In this document: positions 32,892-45,830 of the stretch, piece by piece
How the letters are laid out: each line of letters starts with the position of its first letter
Position numbering within the stretch: position 1 is the first letter of the stretch
From: Siphonodentalium dalli
Lineage: Eukaryota > Mollusca > Scaphopoda > Gadilida > Siphonodentaliidae
Assembly: GCA_032622095.1 (NCBI GenBank)
Contig: CP136064.1
Coordinates: 276,915,614-276,979,613 of the forward strand
Direction of reading: 5' to 3'
DNA length: 64,000 nucleotides
Translations under genes and position numbers: made by a program
The notes under the pieces: model-generated
The model's input: only the letters and a program-made list of their open reading frames with translations
The model's database searches: none
Told to the model about the DNA's origin: nothing

Positions 32892-34693
32892 ATATTCCCG
32901 AGATGGAGTTGCGAACAGTGGCGGAAAATTCATGTCAACGAGGACAGAAATGCTACTCTTTTAGAACATTACAATTACTGATATATTGGTCTTTTTGAAG
33001 CGCGTCATCTGAACTGTACTATATAAGTATGTAAAATAAATAACGTTTATCGTGTGTAGTTTAAGAAATATGTTTTAGCTAATCAGGGCGTACCCAACTG
33101 ACTCCGTCGCATCGTACAGAGTGATTACATGACAATATATGACGATGTTAAGGGTCGGACGCACGTTTTGTCAAAATTTCCTGAATTTTCAAAACGGATA
33201 TTTTCAAAAAATATCTGGAATTTGTTTTTAAATTTGATCAAGCGATTACTCTGACACAATATTTAAGAAGCGTCAACTCGTTGGAAATTATAACCTCATG
33301 TACTAATATACTTTTATGAGATGAAAAATGTGTAACAAAATGTTCTGCTTTCCGTGCGTACCAAGAACTTCTATAAGATAGTATTGTTTTCGAAAGTGCA
33401 GTTCATATATACATGATATCTTATATCACACCTCTATTGTTAAAACCGTGGGTATATTTTCCACATTCACACGTTTCTTTGGAGCGAAGAAATATGTTCG
33501 TATATTTGTGATCAGATTGAGAACTTATAACAGAATGGGCAATCATTGCATGGCGGTCGTTTAACAATCCCATGATTGGCGGGACAATCATAACTGAACA
33601 AGTAATCATATCGAGCATGCTCCAAATAAAGATGTAAACATAAAAATATATCAATTAGCAGCGCAAATAAGAGACAAGAAAATGCAAATATGCACACGCC
33701 TACATAACTAAGATTCAAACATTCTCAGAGGGTGTGTATGTCAGGTCACATGGGTGAGAAGGCGCTAAAACTTCACAATTAAACTTTATTGAGTTTGAAC
33801 CGGGAATATTGAACATATCAAGCACGAACATACTAGAAACAGTTAAAATCAGCATGTTTTGCAGCATTGAAAAACAACTTTACAGTTTTAAATTTTGAAT
33901 ATGTGAAGCATATAGTCACGACTCAGCTGTGTCGCGTTTCGGTGGTCGATATATGTCGAAAGATAACGTCTCTCATATGGAGACTATATTCTTTGTAAAG
34001 ATCTATAGAAAAGTGATAGGGAGTGATATTAGCTGCTCTTAAGTTTCCACGAGGACGCTCTTTATATTTCACCGAATTCAAAACAACCAGAAACGTTACC
34101 TTACTGTTTGGTACAAATGGAATCCCTTCGCACAACAAGTACTTTTACTGCCATCAAATATGACATGGAACGCAGTAATTTTAAGTAGCAACATTAGTGC
34201 CCAAATCTATTTGTAAATTTTACTGAACATTTGGCAATGAAATGACTGTTTGAACTAAACAGAATATGTTTTTAAAGTTGACTGCTGCACTGCCAAAAAT
34301 ATTTTCTCAATTCAGGAAAAAAAAAAATCTTGAAATGAGATATTATCTTGGGAGAATAGCTAGAAAAATAAGAAAAACATATTTTCTAGGTCAAGAAATG
34401 AAAGGGTGGGAAAATTTCTTGTCTGAAAAAATTTCTTTAAGAAAACACAGTAATCTTAGTAAGAAAATCCTAGTAAAAAAATCTTAGTATAGATTTTTTT
34501 TCTTAATGTAGGAAAGATTGTTTTTCTCACATAAGTTTATTTTTCTTGAAATAAGATAAGTTTAAGATACTGCGATTATCTTGGGAGAATAGCTAGAAAT
34601 TTAAGAAAGCTATACAATTAATCTGTATGGGTGAAATTATAAAATTGTTAAAGAATACAAGAAAAAATTATTAAAATTGTAAAAAATTGTTAG
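32892..34693. other. Gene-poor AT-rich region
   Basis: No supported gene. A/G-rich TCTTGGGAGAATAGCTAGAAA occurs twice (about 34348 and 34580) within an A-rich stretch that gives a spurious 73-codon frame. Confidence 0.35.
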
Positions 34694-34762
34694 GCCAATG
34701 CATTCTCTTATATATGCGAGGCGACCTATGATCGACTCGCATATATAAGAGAATGCATTGGC
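34694..34762 (+). mobile_element. Single-hairpin fragment of the TTAA MITE family
   Basis: One near-perfect 69-bp palindrome with CCAATGCATTCTCTTATA arms and a GGCGACCTATGATCGACTC loop, preceded by the AT-rich spacer and followed by CACAGGG. Only half of the element is present. Confidence 0.75.
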
Positions 34763-34769
34763 ACAGGGT

Positions 34770-36069
34770 AAAACAAATCCCGACTTACGACTGGATTTGA
34801 TATGGCGGCTCAACATATTGTCAATGAACTAGTTGAGTGGACATTGCAGTAAACGAAATGTTCAATGATTTGTTTTCTAAAGAGCACCTTATGATTTCGT
34901 ATATTAATTAAATTATCGGTATCCAAACTAAGATTGCGATGGCTGACTTTTCATCATATTTTATTGGGACCCCAATATAGCGATTTCTATGGTAAGCTAT
35001 CTGTCAAACGAATTTAATGCCAGGTATTCGTTTAGTTTTGGTTTAGTTAAATATTTAAATGGACATGCTTAGTTCGAACCCCAACAGATTGAACACATAA
35101 CTGTATGTACGAGCTATCTCTAAATATACATAGGCTGAATATTTCCGAATAAATTCGTCGATATGGTGCTCAAAATATGTGTTTTGTTTCTAATATTTTT
35201 CTATAAATTTGAGGTCGTTTCGTTTGTCGGTTCGAGGTTTTTAAACAGCGGTTGCGTAAAATTACTCATGTAGACCATGATGAAAACATCTATCATCTGC
35301 AATAATGTCATGCATGTGGAAACCATCGGCAAACGCCGCAACTCACCTCTAAATACTTAATCAATGCGTCCAGATACAGCTGTCGTTCAAGTTTTGGCTG
35401 CATGACATCGCTGACTTCGTATCACGTGCATCACCCAAGCATAACGATAATATATATATATATATACTATGCACCAATGCAGACCTCGATATAAAGGGCA
35501 TACGTACAGTCACGTTGAGTTCTAACACGTGTCCAATCAACCGAATTTATAAAGTGATGGTAGGAGTGTCACGTGATATATAATAAAGATCATGCTCGAA
35601 GCCTATGTTCGCACTAACTATGGTACGAACTCGTAAGTGTGCACGGTCTGCTTTGCAGGCAGTTCGTCGAATAAAACGATATGGTGCAATAGTCATTTTG
35701 TGCCAGCATCATAAGTAATATACTATACCAGAGTGGAGCTAGTCATTTTGAGCCAGCATCATAAGTATTATGCCCTGTGTTGTAACCACTATTGATTTAG
35801 CTCACCCCCATGAATGAACAACTAATTCAGCGAAACTGATATCCCAACAAAATCCTGTGTATCTTCAATTGTCTCTACTAAATTGCAACAATTGTCTTAA
35901 TCACCACAGTGTGATTTCTTTTTCACTGAACAGTCCACATTTGCACACTCAGGTGATTGAGAGTTAGCATATAAACAACCAACTGTTTTGGTTTATAAAT
36001 ATAGTACTTTAATATAATTAAGATCATGTTTTTGTTATTAGCGCTCTTTTCCGAAGAAACGCCGAATAA
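34770..36069. other. Unassigned spacer
   Basis: AT-rich. TAGTCATTTTG..GCCAGCATCATAAGTA occurs twice at about 35690-35770; a (TA)n tract lies near 35449-35466. No gene recognised. Confidence 0.35.
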
Positions 36070-36130
36070 TCTATTATATATTTTGGAACTTCTGTCAGTC
36101 TGTCAGTTTGTCGGTCTGTATGTATGTGTT
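36070..36130 (+). mobile_element. Helitron-like 5' end fragment
   Basis: An A followed by TCTATTATATATTTTGG and a GTCTGTCAG tract matches the starts of the units at 41361, 42292 and 43214. The unit does not continue as in those copies; LINE-related sequence follows. Confidence 0.5.
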
Positions 36131-36490
36131 ATAGAATCTGCAACACCAATCAACTGACTGTAATCAGCACCAGCAATCAACTGACTTTAATCCGCGATAC
36201 CAATCAGCAGGTTAATCAACACATGGATACCCACAACACCCTCATCATTCTCCACCCCATCGCCCTCTTCTTGGCCGCCCCGTTTCCCACTACCTACACA
36301 CAACACCCCCTCTGGACAGCCTGGCTTTCCATCACCCCAACACCACCCCCCTCCCAATCGTACCCAAGCGGACCCCGCGCTGACGGAGCCAACGCGGACA
36401 CATCCTAACCCAGGAGGCAACCCTCTGCCTGATAACCAGATTGATATAGATCAACCGTTGGGTGACAGGCAGCAGGTTGACTCGGGGTAG

Positions 36491-37260
36491 GTGTGCCCGG
36501 GAGGGTTCCACCTTAAAGTATTGTCCCTAAATGTATGTGGACTATCATCCAAGCTAAATGATCCAGAATTTTTTAGCTATATAACAAACTTCGACATAAT
36601 AATGTTCCAAGAAACAAAAACAGACAACATCGATATAGTCTCGATCTCAATACCAAATTTCCACATCCTTGGCTTCAAAAACAGATCAAAAACGACAATG
36701 AAACGCAGATCAGGCGGACCGTGTATAGCTATTAAAAACGCATACACGGAACATTTCACCCTCATAAATGACGAATCTGAAATCATTCTCTGGTGCAAAT
36801 ACCAGAACGAGAAAGGACACTCTTACGCAATTGGAAATGTGTATGTACCCTGTGAAACATCAAAATACCATAATGATTATACACACATTTCAATAATGGA
36901 CAAATATATTTTATTCGATAATGTCATTATAGTAGGCGATTTTAATTTGAGAACCGGCACACTGGATGATAGTACGCACGAAGAAAGACTAATCACAGAG
37001 CACTCAGTTAAATCAGCTCACCCCAACCCCACCCTGATACTACTGCAAATACATCCGGGGCAAAATTCACCCAACTTTGTAATGATATTGGTATACTTAT
37101 TTTAAATGGCAGGAAAGACGACATTTACACACACGCGAGATACACGACGACAAACAACAGTGTTATTGATTATCTAGTATGCAGTCCAAAAGACAGTATA
37201 GTAAATTTCCAGGTCAACATTATAACTGTTTGTTCTCCGACATCCACTCAGCCTTGACAT
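36491..37260 (+). pseudogene. LINE endonuclease domain
   Basis: Encodes KVLSLNVCGLSSKL, then IIMFQETKTDNI, the strand IIVGDFNLRTGTLDD, and after frame shifts VIDYLVCSP and SDIHSALTF. These are the Asn, Glu, Asp-x-Asn and Ser-Asp-x-His motifs of the apurinic-type endonuclease that nicks the target for reverse transcription. Frame shifts near 37050-37110 and 37220 break it. Confidence 0.75.
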
Positions 37261-37829
37261 TCGGTATCAACATAATCCGCACCAATAATCCGACCGCGAG
37301 ACCTATTGTCAACACGAACAAGCGCATACACAAAATATACAATGTAACCCACAAACCGACAAGACGAACTGTAATCCGAAATTGGGACAAACAAAGGTGC
37401 GACTCATTCAATGAGCGAATTGATCCAACCGCCGTGAGTAAACCTTATTCACAAATGCATGGCAATGAAACCCCACTAACATTAAGTTCTACGGACATAA
37501 CAAATAAACAAAATAAAATAAGTCCCATATATGAAGATCTGACATTTATATTAATGAACGCTAGCATAGACGAGAGAAAAAGACCACAGCGTAAGAATAC
37601 CAAAACAACCAGCATGAGGAAGAAACCTCTAGGTATGCCGTGGTTCACGCATGACTGTACACAAACAAGAACACGGTACAGAAAGGCACGGAAAATGAAC
37701 AGAACCAACCCCTGCTCCGAAAATAGAAAAGAAATGTTAGAATTTAGAAAAATTTATAAATTGACTCAAATAACAGTAAACAAAAATTTAGAATTACATT
37801 TAGGAAGAAAGTACACAATTTAAAGGGTA

Positions 37830-38960
37830 AGTCTAGTAGGGAATTTTGGCGAGTTATTAGAGAATTAGGCGTAAAAAGGGAAGAATGCCAACCCCAATCG
37901 AGTGAATTTCAAGAATACTTTGAATCCATGGAGAAAAGTGGCAACGAAACAATAATGGCAAATCTTATCCCTATTTCTGAATTGGCGACAGCGCTGAAAT
38001 TAGATTCGTCCCCCTTAAATATTGAAATAACTTTAGCGGAAGTAGAACATGCAGTAACAAACTTGAAGAATAATCTGGGGAAAGATGGGATTTTTATACA
38101 CAAAACTTTTTAATGAAATACTCGATTCAGGGGAGATCCCAGCAGACTGGGAGATCGGGATAATACGCCCCATCTACAAAAATAAAAATGACCCACTGAA
38201 CCCGGATAACTACAGAAAAATCACATTATTATGTACACTATCAAAATTATTCACGAGTATACTTACTACCCGATTGAACAACTTTCTGACTACCAACGCC
38301 ATCCAAACAGAGGCACAAGCGGGCTTTCGCAAAGGATATTCAACAATAGATCATACCTTCTCTCTATACGCCCTGACCCAGATTATGAAGATGAAAAATA
38401 AAAACCTCTATTGCACCTTTATCGACTTCTCAAAAGCATTCGATTAGGTATGGCGCGACGGCCTATGGTAAAAACTCATGCGCATTGGAATCACAGAAAA
38501 CATTCTGAATATTATCAAACGCCTATACACAAACCTTAAGATGACCGTGTTAACCGATGATTTTTCCGGATACTTCCCATGTTCAACAGGACTAAAACAG
38601 GGAGATGGGTTGTCCCCGATACTTTTTGCGCTCTAAGTTAACGACCTAGAAGACTACCTTAAACGACACGAATGTAACGGTCTGATATGTGGCAATGAAA
38701 ATGACAATGACGCGGAAATATTTCTGAAGCTATTCCTACTGATATACGCTGACGGCACGGTCCTGTTCTCAAATTCATCATAAGGTTTACAAAACGCGCT
38801 TGAAAATTTAGCTAATTACTGTGACATATGGAAGCTAGATATAAACGTACTGAAGACAAAAGTCATGATATTCGGAAGAAAACCAAAAGCGAAAAAAACA
38901 ATCACTTTTAAAATTAATCGCAACGATATAGAAATTTGTTGATAACTTCCGGTAATTGGG
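37830..38960 (+). pseudogene. LINE reverse transcriptase domain
   Basis: Contains IGIIRPIYKNKNDPLNPDNY, RKITLLCTLSKLFTSIL, AQAGFRKGYSTIDH, FIDFSKAFD, STGLKQGDGLSPILFAL and IYADGTVLFS. In-frame stops at 38445, 38469, 38634 and 38781 and a shift before 38085 make it inactive. The catalytic YADD box reads YADG (38745-38756), so the second aspartate is lost as well. The stretch 37179-37823 between endonuclease and RT is open and rich in Lys/Arg. Confidence 0.8.
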
Positions 38961-39271
38961 CACCTGGTTCACGAAACAGGGCACTTTCAGTAAGGACAGA
39001 AACATGCGATGCAAAGACGCAAAGAAAGCAATGTACGCATGCCCTCCTGAATAAAGCTCGGAGATATAGTCTCTCATTTTACTGTATCCTTGAAATATAC
39101 CAAAAATCCATTGCCCCCTTGATGATATATGGCTCCGAGATTTGGGGATTTTAAAACACAACATGCTTCGAAAAACTCGAATGATGGTTCCTTAAATTCA
39201 GCCTCCGTCTACGGAAAAATACGCCAACTGCATTCATTTATGGGGAAACAGGGATCCTAACAATAAATATA

Positions 39272-39934
39272 ATGATTAAAATCAGGTTTGTCTTATACTG
39301 GGGAAAAATAATGAATATGACATGTCAACGGATGCCCCTTCTCTTGTACCGCATAATGCTAAAACCCCAAAACAAAACACAAAAGAGAAATACATGGCTC
39401 GAATACGTACAAAAAACTCTGAATGAACTAGGAATATCGAATATCTGGATTTACCAGTCAGTACCGAAAATAAATACGTACAACCGATTAATCAATAACA
39501 TAATCAAGGATGCTTACCTCCAAGAATGGCGAGGAAGCATTCTATCATCGAATAAGGGGACATTTTATAATATCATTAAACTAGATTTTAAAAAGGAGAC
39601 ATACCTCTCACTGAGAAATCAAAGTGTAGTATTGCGGCTCGCCAAATTCAGAACTAAACACCACCGCCTCCCCATAGAAACCGGATCATGGACAAACGAA
39701 AGCAGATCAGATAGAAAGTGCACGTTATGCAGAAGGGAGCTTGGTGACGAATACCACGTAATACTTAAGTGCCCCATATTGAGCGAACCAAGAACAAAAT
39801 ATTTAAAAAGCTATTATTATACTCGGCCGAACATCTGCAAACTGAATGCCCTTTTCACATCAAATAATAAAAGAACAATAACGAATCTGGCGAAATTTAC
39901 ATACGAAGTCCAGCTGATAATGGAACCTCACTGA
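39272..39934 (+). pseudogene. LINE C-terminal region with zinc knuckle
   Basis: A 220-codon open frame ending at TGA. It contains LRLAKFRTKHHRLPIETG and the CCHC-type CTLCRRELGDEYHVILKCP, typical of the C-terminal end of these polymerases. The upstream piece at 39110-39154 (IAPLMIYGSEIWGF) is the usual YGSEIW motif, cut by a stop. Confidence 0.72.
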
Positions 39935-39990
39935 GGCACAACTCCAATCCCATTTATATATATGTTTATACAGTGTCGAGTATATATGAC

Positions 39991-40340
39991 CCGGAACTTG
40001 ATGTATTTCCATTGCTACTCGTACATGCTACCCCACCCCCCCCCCCCCACGCACACACAAACACGCTCACATGTTAAGGAAATTGTCCACTCTATATATG
40101 ACACTCCAAACACAAGATTATCGGCAATCGACTTCCCTATGTATATATCCAATATAGCGCCGATTCACACCCCCCACACACATACTATCCTCAATCTGAA
40201 GACCATTTGATCTACCCCCCCCCCCCCTCATAGTCGCACTCGACTTTCCGCTATTGATAAGTTTAACATAAATTGTAAAAACCATAATGATTATATACGC
40301 ACGCATGTGCAATATCAATATGAATATGATTATCTCAACA
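39991..40340. other. LINE 3' flank with C tracts
   Basis: Two C-rich tracts (about 40030-40050 and 40215-40230) and CACACA-rich sequence. Probably LINE 3' UTR; no coding signal. Confidence 0.4.
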
Positions 40341-43300
40341 TCTCATATATATTTTGAAGACCTCTGTCTGTATGTTTGTTTGTCTGTCTGTCTGTCTGTC
40401 ATTAATACAAATCTACGATTCTCGACCGATCGGGACGAAACTTGGTACGTGTGTGTAGTTTGACCAGGCGGTGAACGTTGTCGTATTGGCGAGCCCGTGC
40501 GGCGCCCGCTTCGCGCATGCGCAGACGAGATCTCGGAAACGGGTGGAGCTATCGACTTGAAATTTGCTATGTGAATGTATCTTGCCCCGGATACGAATTT
40601 TATCGGGTCGCCGAGCCTGTGCGACGCCAGCTTCGCGCATGCGCAGACGAGATCTCGGAAACGGGTGGAGCTATCGACTTGAAATTTGCTATGTGAATGT
40701 ATCTTGCCCCGGATACGAATTTTACCGGGTCGCCGAGTCCGTGCGACGCCAGCTTCGCGCATGCGCAGACCAGATCTCGGAAACGGGTAGAGCTATCGAC
40801 TTGAAATTTTGTTTTTGAATAGCCCGGACAACGTCGGGCTCATCGGCTAGTCTCATATATATTTTGAAGACCTCTGTCTGTATGTTTGTCTGTCTGTCTG
40901 TCTGTCTGTCATTAATACAAATCTACGATTCTCGACCGATCGGGACGAAACTTGGTACGTGTGTGTAGATTGACCAGGCGGTGAACGTTGTCGTATTGGC
41001 GAGCCCGTGCGGCGCCCGCTTCGCGCATGCGCAGACCAGATCTCGGAAACGGGTGGAGCTATCGACTTGAAATTTGCTATGTGAATGTATCTTGCCCCTG
41101 ATACGAATTTTATCGGGTCGCCGAGCCCGTGCGACACCAGCTTCGCGCATGCGCAGACGAGATCTCGGAAACGGGTGGAGCTATCGACTTGAAATTTGCT
41201 ATGTGAATGTATCTTGCCCCGGATACGAATTTTATCGGGTCGCCGAGCCCGTGCGACGCCAGCTTCGCGCATGCGCAGACCAGATCTCGGAAACGGGTAG
41301 AGCTATCGACTTGAAATTTTGTTTTTGAATAGCCCGGACAACGTCGGGCTCATCGGCTAGTCTATTATATATTTTGGAAGATCTGTGTGTGTGTGTGTGT
41401 GTGTGTGTGTCTGTCTGTCAGTAATCGATGGACTCGAAAATGGCCCAGCCGATTTCGATGAAACTTGGTATGTGGGTGTATTTTCGGCCGGGGACGAACA
41501 TAGGCCTATTGATTTTCAGATCCGAGGTCAACTTTTCACGTGCCGAGGTCAAATCTGTTTTTACGCTGTGTTACGGGACTTTCATTTGAGTTCGGTGCTT
41601 ACAAATCGATTCGAAACAGCGCGAATAATAACATGCCAGTCATAATAATGACACTATGAGAATCTTTCGTGTTTCCTCTTTCCAACGATATATAATATGT
41701 ATGTATCCGTTTTAGTTATCTGCCTCAATTATTAAGAAGAAGTGGTACGATCTTCTATCAGGGTAAAAACAATGCGTAACTTCTATGACGTCGTTAGAGG
41801 TCATAAAGTTAGATCACGTTAACTCATAACCGGCCGATGCATTTGACTGTTTCAGACGTCTTGGCGATATCTCGGGCACCGATGGTAATTTATCTTTACG
41901 TTGAAACTTGATAATTAATGAGCGTGTGTATATGAGGCGCGTTTATATACTTCAGTGGAAATCAAATCGGGTTAAACTGGCGGATTTTTACGGACGAAAT
42001 TTGATGCATAGGGTATCTCGGTATCCGCTGGGCCGATTTCCCGGTATCCGCTGGGCCGATTTCCACCATTTTTGGGGTGTTGGTGTTTGACCCCACCTGA
42101 CCGTGACCTTCAAAATGGTCAATTCAAGGTCAAATCGGGTAAAAACGGATGGATTTCGACGGGTACTTTTGTCGGGTACTTTTGTTCGGGCACTGTGTTT
42201 TGGACGGGTCAAATCGTGACCCCATTTGACCTTGGCCTTCAAAATAGATAATTCAAGGTCAAAGCCCGGACGAAGTCGGGTCACCTTCTAGTCTATTATA
42301 TATTTTGAAAGATATGTGTGTGTGTGTGTGTATCTGTCTGTCAGTAATCGATGGACTCAAATACGGCTGAGCCAATTTCGATGAAACTTGGTATGTGGGG
42401 GTATTTTCGGGTCAGGACTAACATAGGCCTATTAATTTGTCCGTGCGAGGTCAACTTTTCACGTGCCGAGGTCAAATCTGTTTTTACGCCGTTTTGCGCT
42501 AATATATTTCAGTTCGGTGCTTACAAATCGATTCGAAACAGCGCGAATAATAACATGCCAGTCATAATAATGACACTATGAGAATCTTTCGTGTTTCCTC
42601 TTTCCAACGATATATAATATGTATGTATCCGTTTTAGTTATCTGCCTCAATTATTAAGAAGAAGTGGTACGATCTTCTATCAGGGTAAAAACAATGCGTA
42701 ACTTCTATGACGTCGTTAGAGGTCATAAAGTTAGATCACGTTAACTCATAACCGGCCGATGCATTTGACTGTTTCAGATGTCTTGGCGATATCTCGGGCA
42801 CCGATGGTAATTTATCTTTACGTTGAAACTTGATAATTAATGAGCGTGTGTATATGAGGCGCGTTTATATACTTCAGTGGAAATCAAATCGGGTTAAACT
42901 GGCGGATTTTTACGGACGAAATTTGATGCATAGGGTATCTCGGTATCCGCTGGGCCGATTTCCCGGTATCCGCTGGGCCGATTTCCACCATTTTTGGGGT
43001 GTTGGTGTTTGACCCCACCTGACCTTGACCTTCAAAATGGTCAATTCAAGGTCAAATCGGGTAAAACCGGATGGATTTCGCCGGGTACTTTTGTCGGGTA
43101 CTTTTGTTCGGGCACTGTGTTTTGGACGGGTCAAATCGTGACCCCATTTGACCTTGGCCTTCAAAATAGACAATTCAAGGTCAAAGCCCGGACGAAGTCG
43201 GGTCACCTTCTAGTCTATTATATATTTTGGAAGATCTGTGTGTGTGTGTGTGTCTGTCTGTCTGTAATCGATGGACTCAAAAACGGCTGAGCCAATTTCG

Positions 43301-44345
43301 ATGAAACTTGGTATGTGGGGGTATTTTCGGGCCACGAGTAACATAGGCCTATTAATTTGTCCGTGCGAGGTCAACTTCTCACGTGCCGAGGTCAAATATG
43401 TTTTTACGCTGTGTTACGGGACTTTCATTTGAGTTCGGTGCTTACAAATCGATTCGAAACAACGCGAATAATAACATGCCAGTCATAATAATGACACTAA
43501 GAGAATCTTGCGTGTTTCCTCTTTCCAACGATATATAATATGTATGTATCCGTTTTAGTTATCTGCCTCAATTATTAAGAAGAAGTGGTACGATCTTCTA
43601 TCAGGGTAAAAACAATGCGTAACTTCTATGACGTCGTTAGAGGTCATAAAGTTAGATCACGTTAACTCTTAACAGGCCGATGCATTTGACTGTTTCAGAC
43701 GTCTTGGCGATATCTCGGGCACCGATGGTAATTTATCTTTACGTTGAAACTTGATAATTAATGAGCGTGTGTATATGAGGCGCGTTTATATACTTCAGTG
43801 GAAATCAAATCGGGTTAAACTGGCGGATTTTTACGGACGAAATTTGATGCATAGGGTATCTCGGTATCCGCTGGGCCGATTTCCCGGTATCCGCTGGGCC
43901 GATTTCCACCATTTTTGGGGTGTTGGTGTTTGACCCCACCTGACCTTGACCTTCAAAATGGTCAATTCAAGGTCAAATCGGGTAAAACCGGATGGATTTC
44001 GACGGGTACTTTTGTTCGGGCACTGTGTTTTGGACGGGTCAAATCGTGACCCCACTTGACCTTGGCCGTCAAAATAGACAATTCAATGTCAAAGCCCGGA
44101 CGAAGTCGGGTCACCTTCTAGTCTATATATATATCTGTTATGTCAACATGTACGACGATTTGAGATAAATTAAATTCTGATTCTGATTCTGATTCTAAAA
44201 CTGATCCATCGATCCGACTCAAATTTGGTATGAAGGCTACTTTGATCCCGGGAACAATATGGGTATCGACCGTGTCCTTGACCTCGCTCATATACGCTCA
44301 TATACGCATGTTTCTGGGCCGATCGAAGTCGGTCACATCAGCTAG
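40341..44345 (+). mobile_element. Composite Helitron-like array, two families plus a short unit
   Basis: Six head-to-tail units, each starting with TC at the junction CTAG|TCTA or CTAG|TCTC. Units 40341-40850 and 40851-41360 (510 bp each) belong to the family of 23863-26221. Units 41361-42291, 42292-43213 and 43214-44121 (908-931 bp) belong to a second family with a (TG)n/(TGTC)n tract, GATGAAACTTGGTATGTGG and the end hairpin CCCGGACGAAGTCGGG before CTAG. The last, 44122-44345, is a short unit ending CACATCAGCTAG. The base before the array is A (40340) and the base after it is T (44346), as for a single Helitron insertion between A and T. No Rep/helicase coding. Confidence 0.8.
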
Positions 44346-44522
44346 TATGTCATATTTTGTAAGTTTGATATCTGGTATGTTGCTGTTCATCCAGCAGTGT
44401 ACTGTTCTTAATAATCGCGATACTACATGATAGTCAAACAAGATTGTTTAGTCTAATAATATGCCTTTCTCAATTAACATTATCGAAATAAATAGACCAA
44501 ATGATTGTCAATTGAATTGAGT

Positions 44523-44960
44523 TTTATTTAATAATATGCCTTTCTCAATGACATTAACATGACGCGCCATAATCGTTATCAAAATATTTAGACCGAATGA
44601 TTGTCAATTGAATTCCTTATCAAGTACCATCATGATTAATCATTGTCATGGATCGGACATGGTATCTTGTCGCGAAAAACAATTAACACTGATTTTGAAT
44701 TATGTTTGGGAAGTATGATTTTGGGTTATCCCCTTGTATCGATAAAAGAGGGATAATCCAAAATAATTAATATAATAATTGAACCCCAGGATATTCATGA
44801 CCTGGTAACCAGAGCTGGTATGTCCTCACCAAAATTATATCTGGGTGACGCCATGCATGAAATAAAAACTTACAAATTAGCCACGTGTGACATTGCAAAT
44901 CCACATAATTTTATAACACTGACATAGATTGTAACTTATTATCTTAAGTCCATAACAGCT
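44523..44960 (-). other. Probable 3' UTR of MCT-like copy B
   Basis: From the stop codon to a minus-strand AATAAA (plus-strand TTTATT at 44523-44528), colinear with copy A. It contains a near-palindromic TTTTATCGATAAAAG-like stretch also kept in copy A (about 26435-26450). Confidence 0.45.
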
Positions 44961-45106
44961 TCAGCTCTTCGACTCCATTTCGTAAACAGAGTTGGTCCGT
45001 CCCCTCCAACAAGCGACTCCAAACATGGCTGTCGATGTGATGAAGGCGAGTCCCAGCAGGCTCATTATGTAAACGTTATAGGAACCAGTACTGTCTCTGA
45101 TGCTTC
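44961..45106 (-). CDS. MCT-like transporter, last exon, copy B
   Basis: 146 bp, acceptor TATTATGCAG, phase 1, stop TGA at 44961-44963. Encodes SIRDSTGSYNVYIMSLLGLA, FITSTAMFGVACWRG and RTNSVYEMESKS. Same length, phase and reading as copy A with three residue changes. Joins in phase to the long exon 52538-53275. Confidence 0.78.
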
Positions 45107-45654
45107 CTGCATAATATAGGAATAATAATACCTTTCATGTAAAGCAACAAACACGGAACAACGTTAAAATAATGCCGAGGTTGGTGACTACAAGCCATCG
45201 AATCAATTATTTATATAGTGATACTTGTTTAGGGGGTAGCAGGAAGACACCCCGACAGGGCTAGGTTTCCCAAACCAATATACTGCATTACCTTATAATG
45301 TGTTACTTCCATTTTATAATTCATGTGTGTATTGTAAATAAATTATCCTATCCTAGTATATCCTACCCGGAATGAAAAACAAAGATAATTGTATTTGCCC
45401 GCAACACTGATCACTAGTCAACCATTTTGAGAAAACAGAATGTTTTTCGGGCTACATGTACAAACATCAACAATGACTGCCTTGTTCTGAAAGATATAAA
45501 AGCGGACATCGCTAACATCCACGTGGTTGGTTATGCCTGCGTAGTTACGTCACGAGTATAGGTTGTGAAATAACACAATGTTGTGACTGGTTGTGATCTA
45601 TGCTTACGATGTCCGGAAGGTGATTCGGGAATATATTATGTAGTCCGTGGGCCA

Positions 45655-45830
45655 AACAGGATTGTTTTCCAGTTGACTTCACCCCCTCTAACAAATGTGT
45701 CTATATATCAAATTAAAGGTCCTTCCTTATATGATGCATCATATTTTGCTTGTTGCCAATTTCAGAAAGTGTCCCAAAATAGATTTATTTCAGGGAAGAC
45801 AACTCTTACCTCTATAATAAAATGAAATTT
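45655..45830 (+). repeat. Dispersed repeat, + copy
   Basis: Carries CCCCCTCTAACAAA, TTGCTTGTTGCC, TTTCAGAAAGTGTCCC and GGGAAGACAACTCTTACC. The same sequence is inverted at 47985-48150. Unknown class. Confidence 0.65.

Larger units (their letters stand above)
36410..39990 (+). mobile_element. Dead non-LTR retrotransposon (LINE)
   Basis: One element in + orientation with endonuclease, reverse transcriptase and C-terminal zinc-knuckle regions in the normal order, all broken by shifts and stops (see separate entries). The 5' part (36130-36490) is C-rich with Pro-rich frames and may be UTR or a lost ORF1. The motif order fits the jockey/CR1/I group; the exact clade was not determined. It separates the two copies of the MCT-like 3' exons. 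Confidence 0.78.

Noticed and set aside
34266..34487. Lys-rich 73-codon + frame
   Set aside because: A-rich low-complexity stretch with an internal repeat; no start or splice context.
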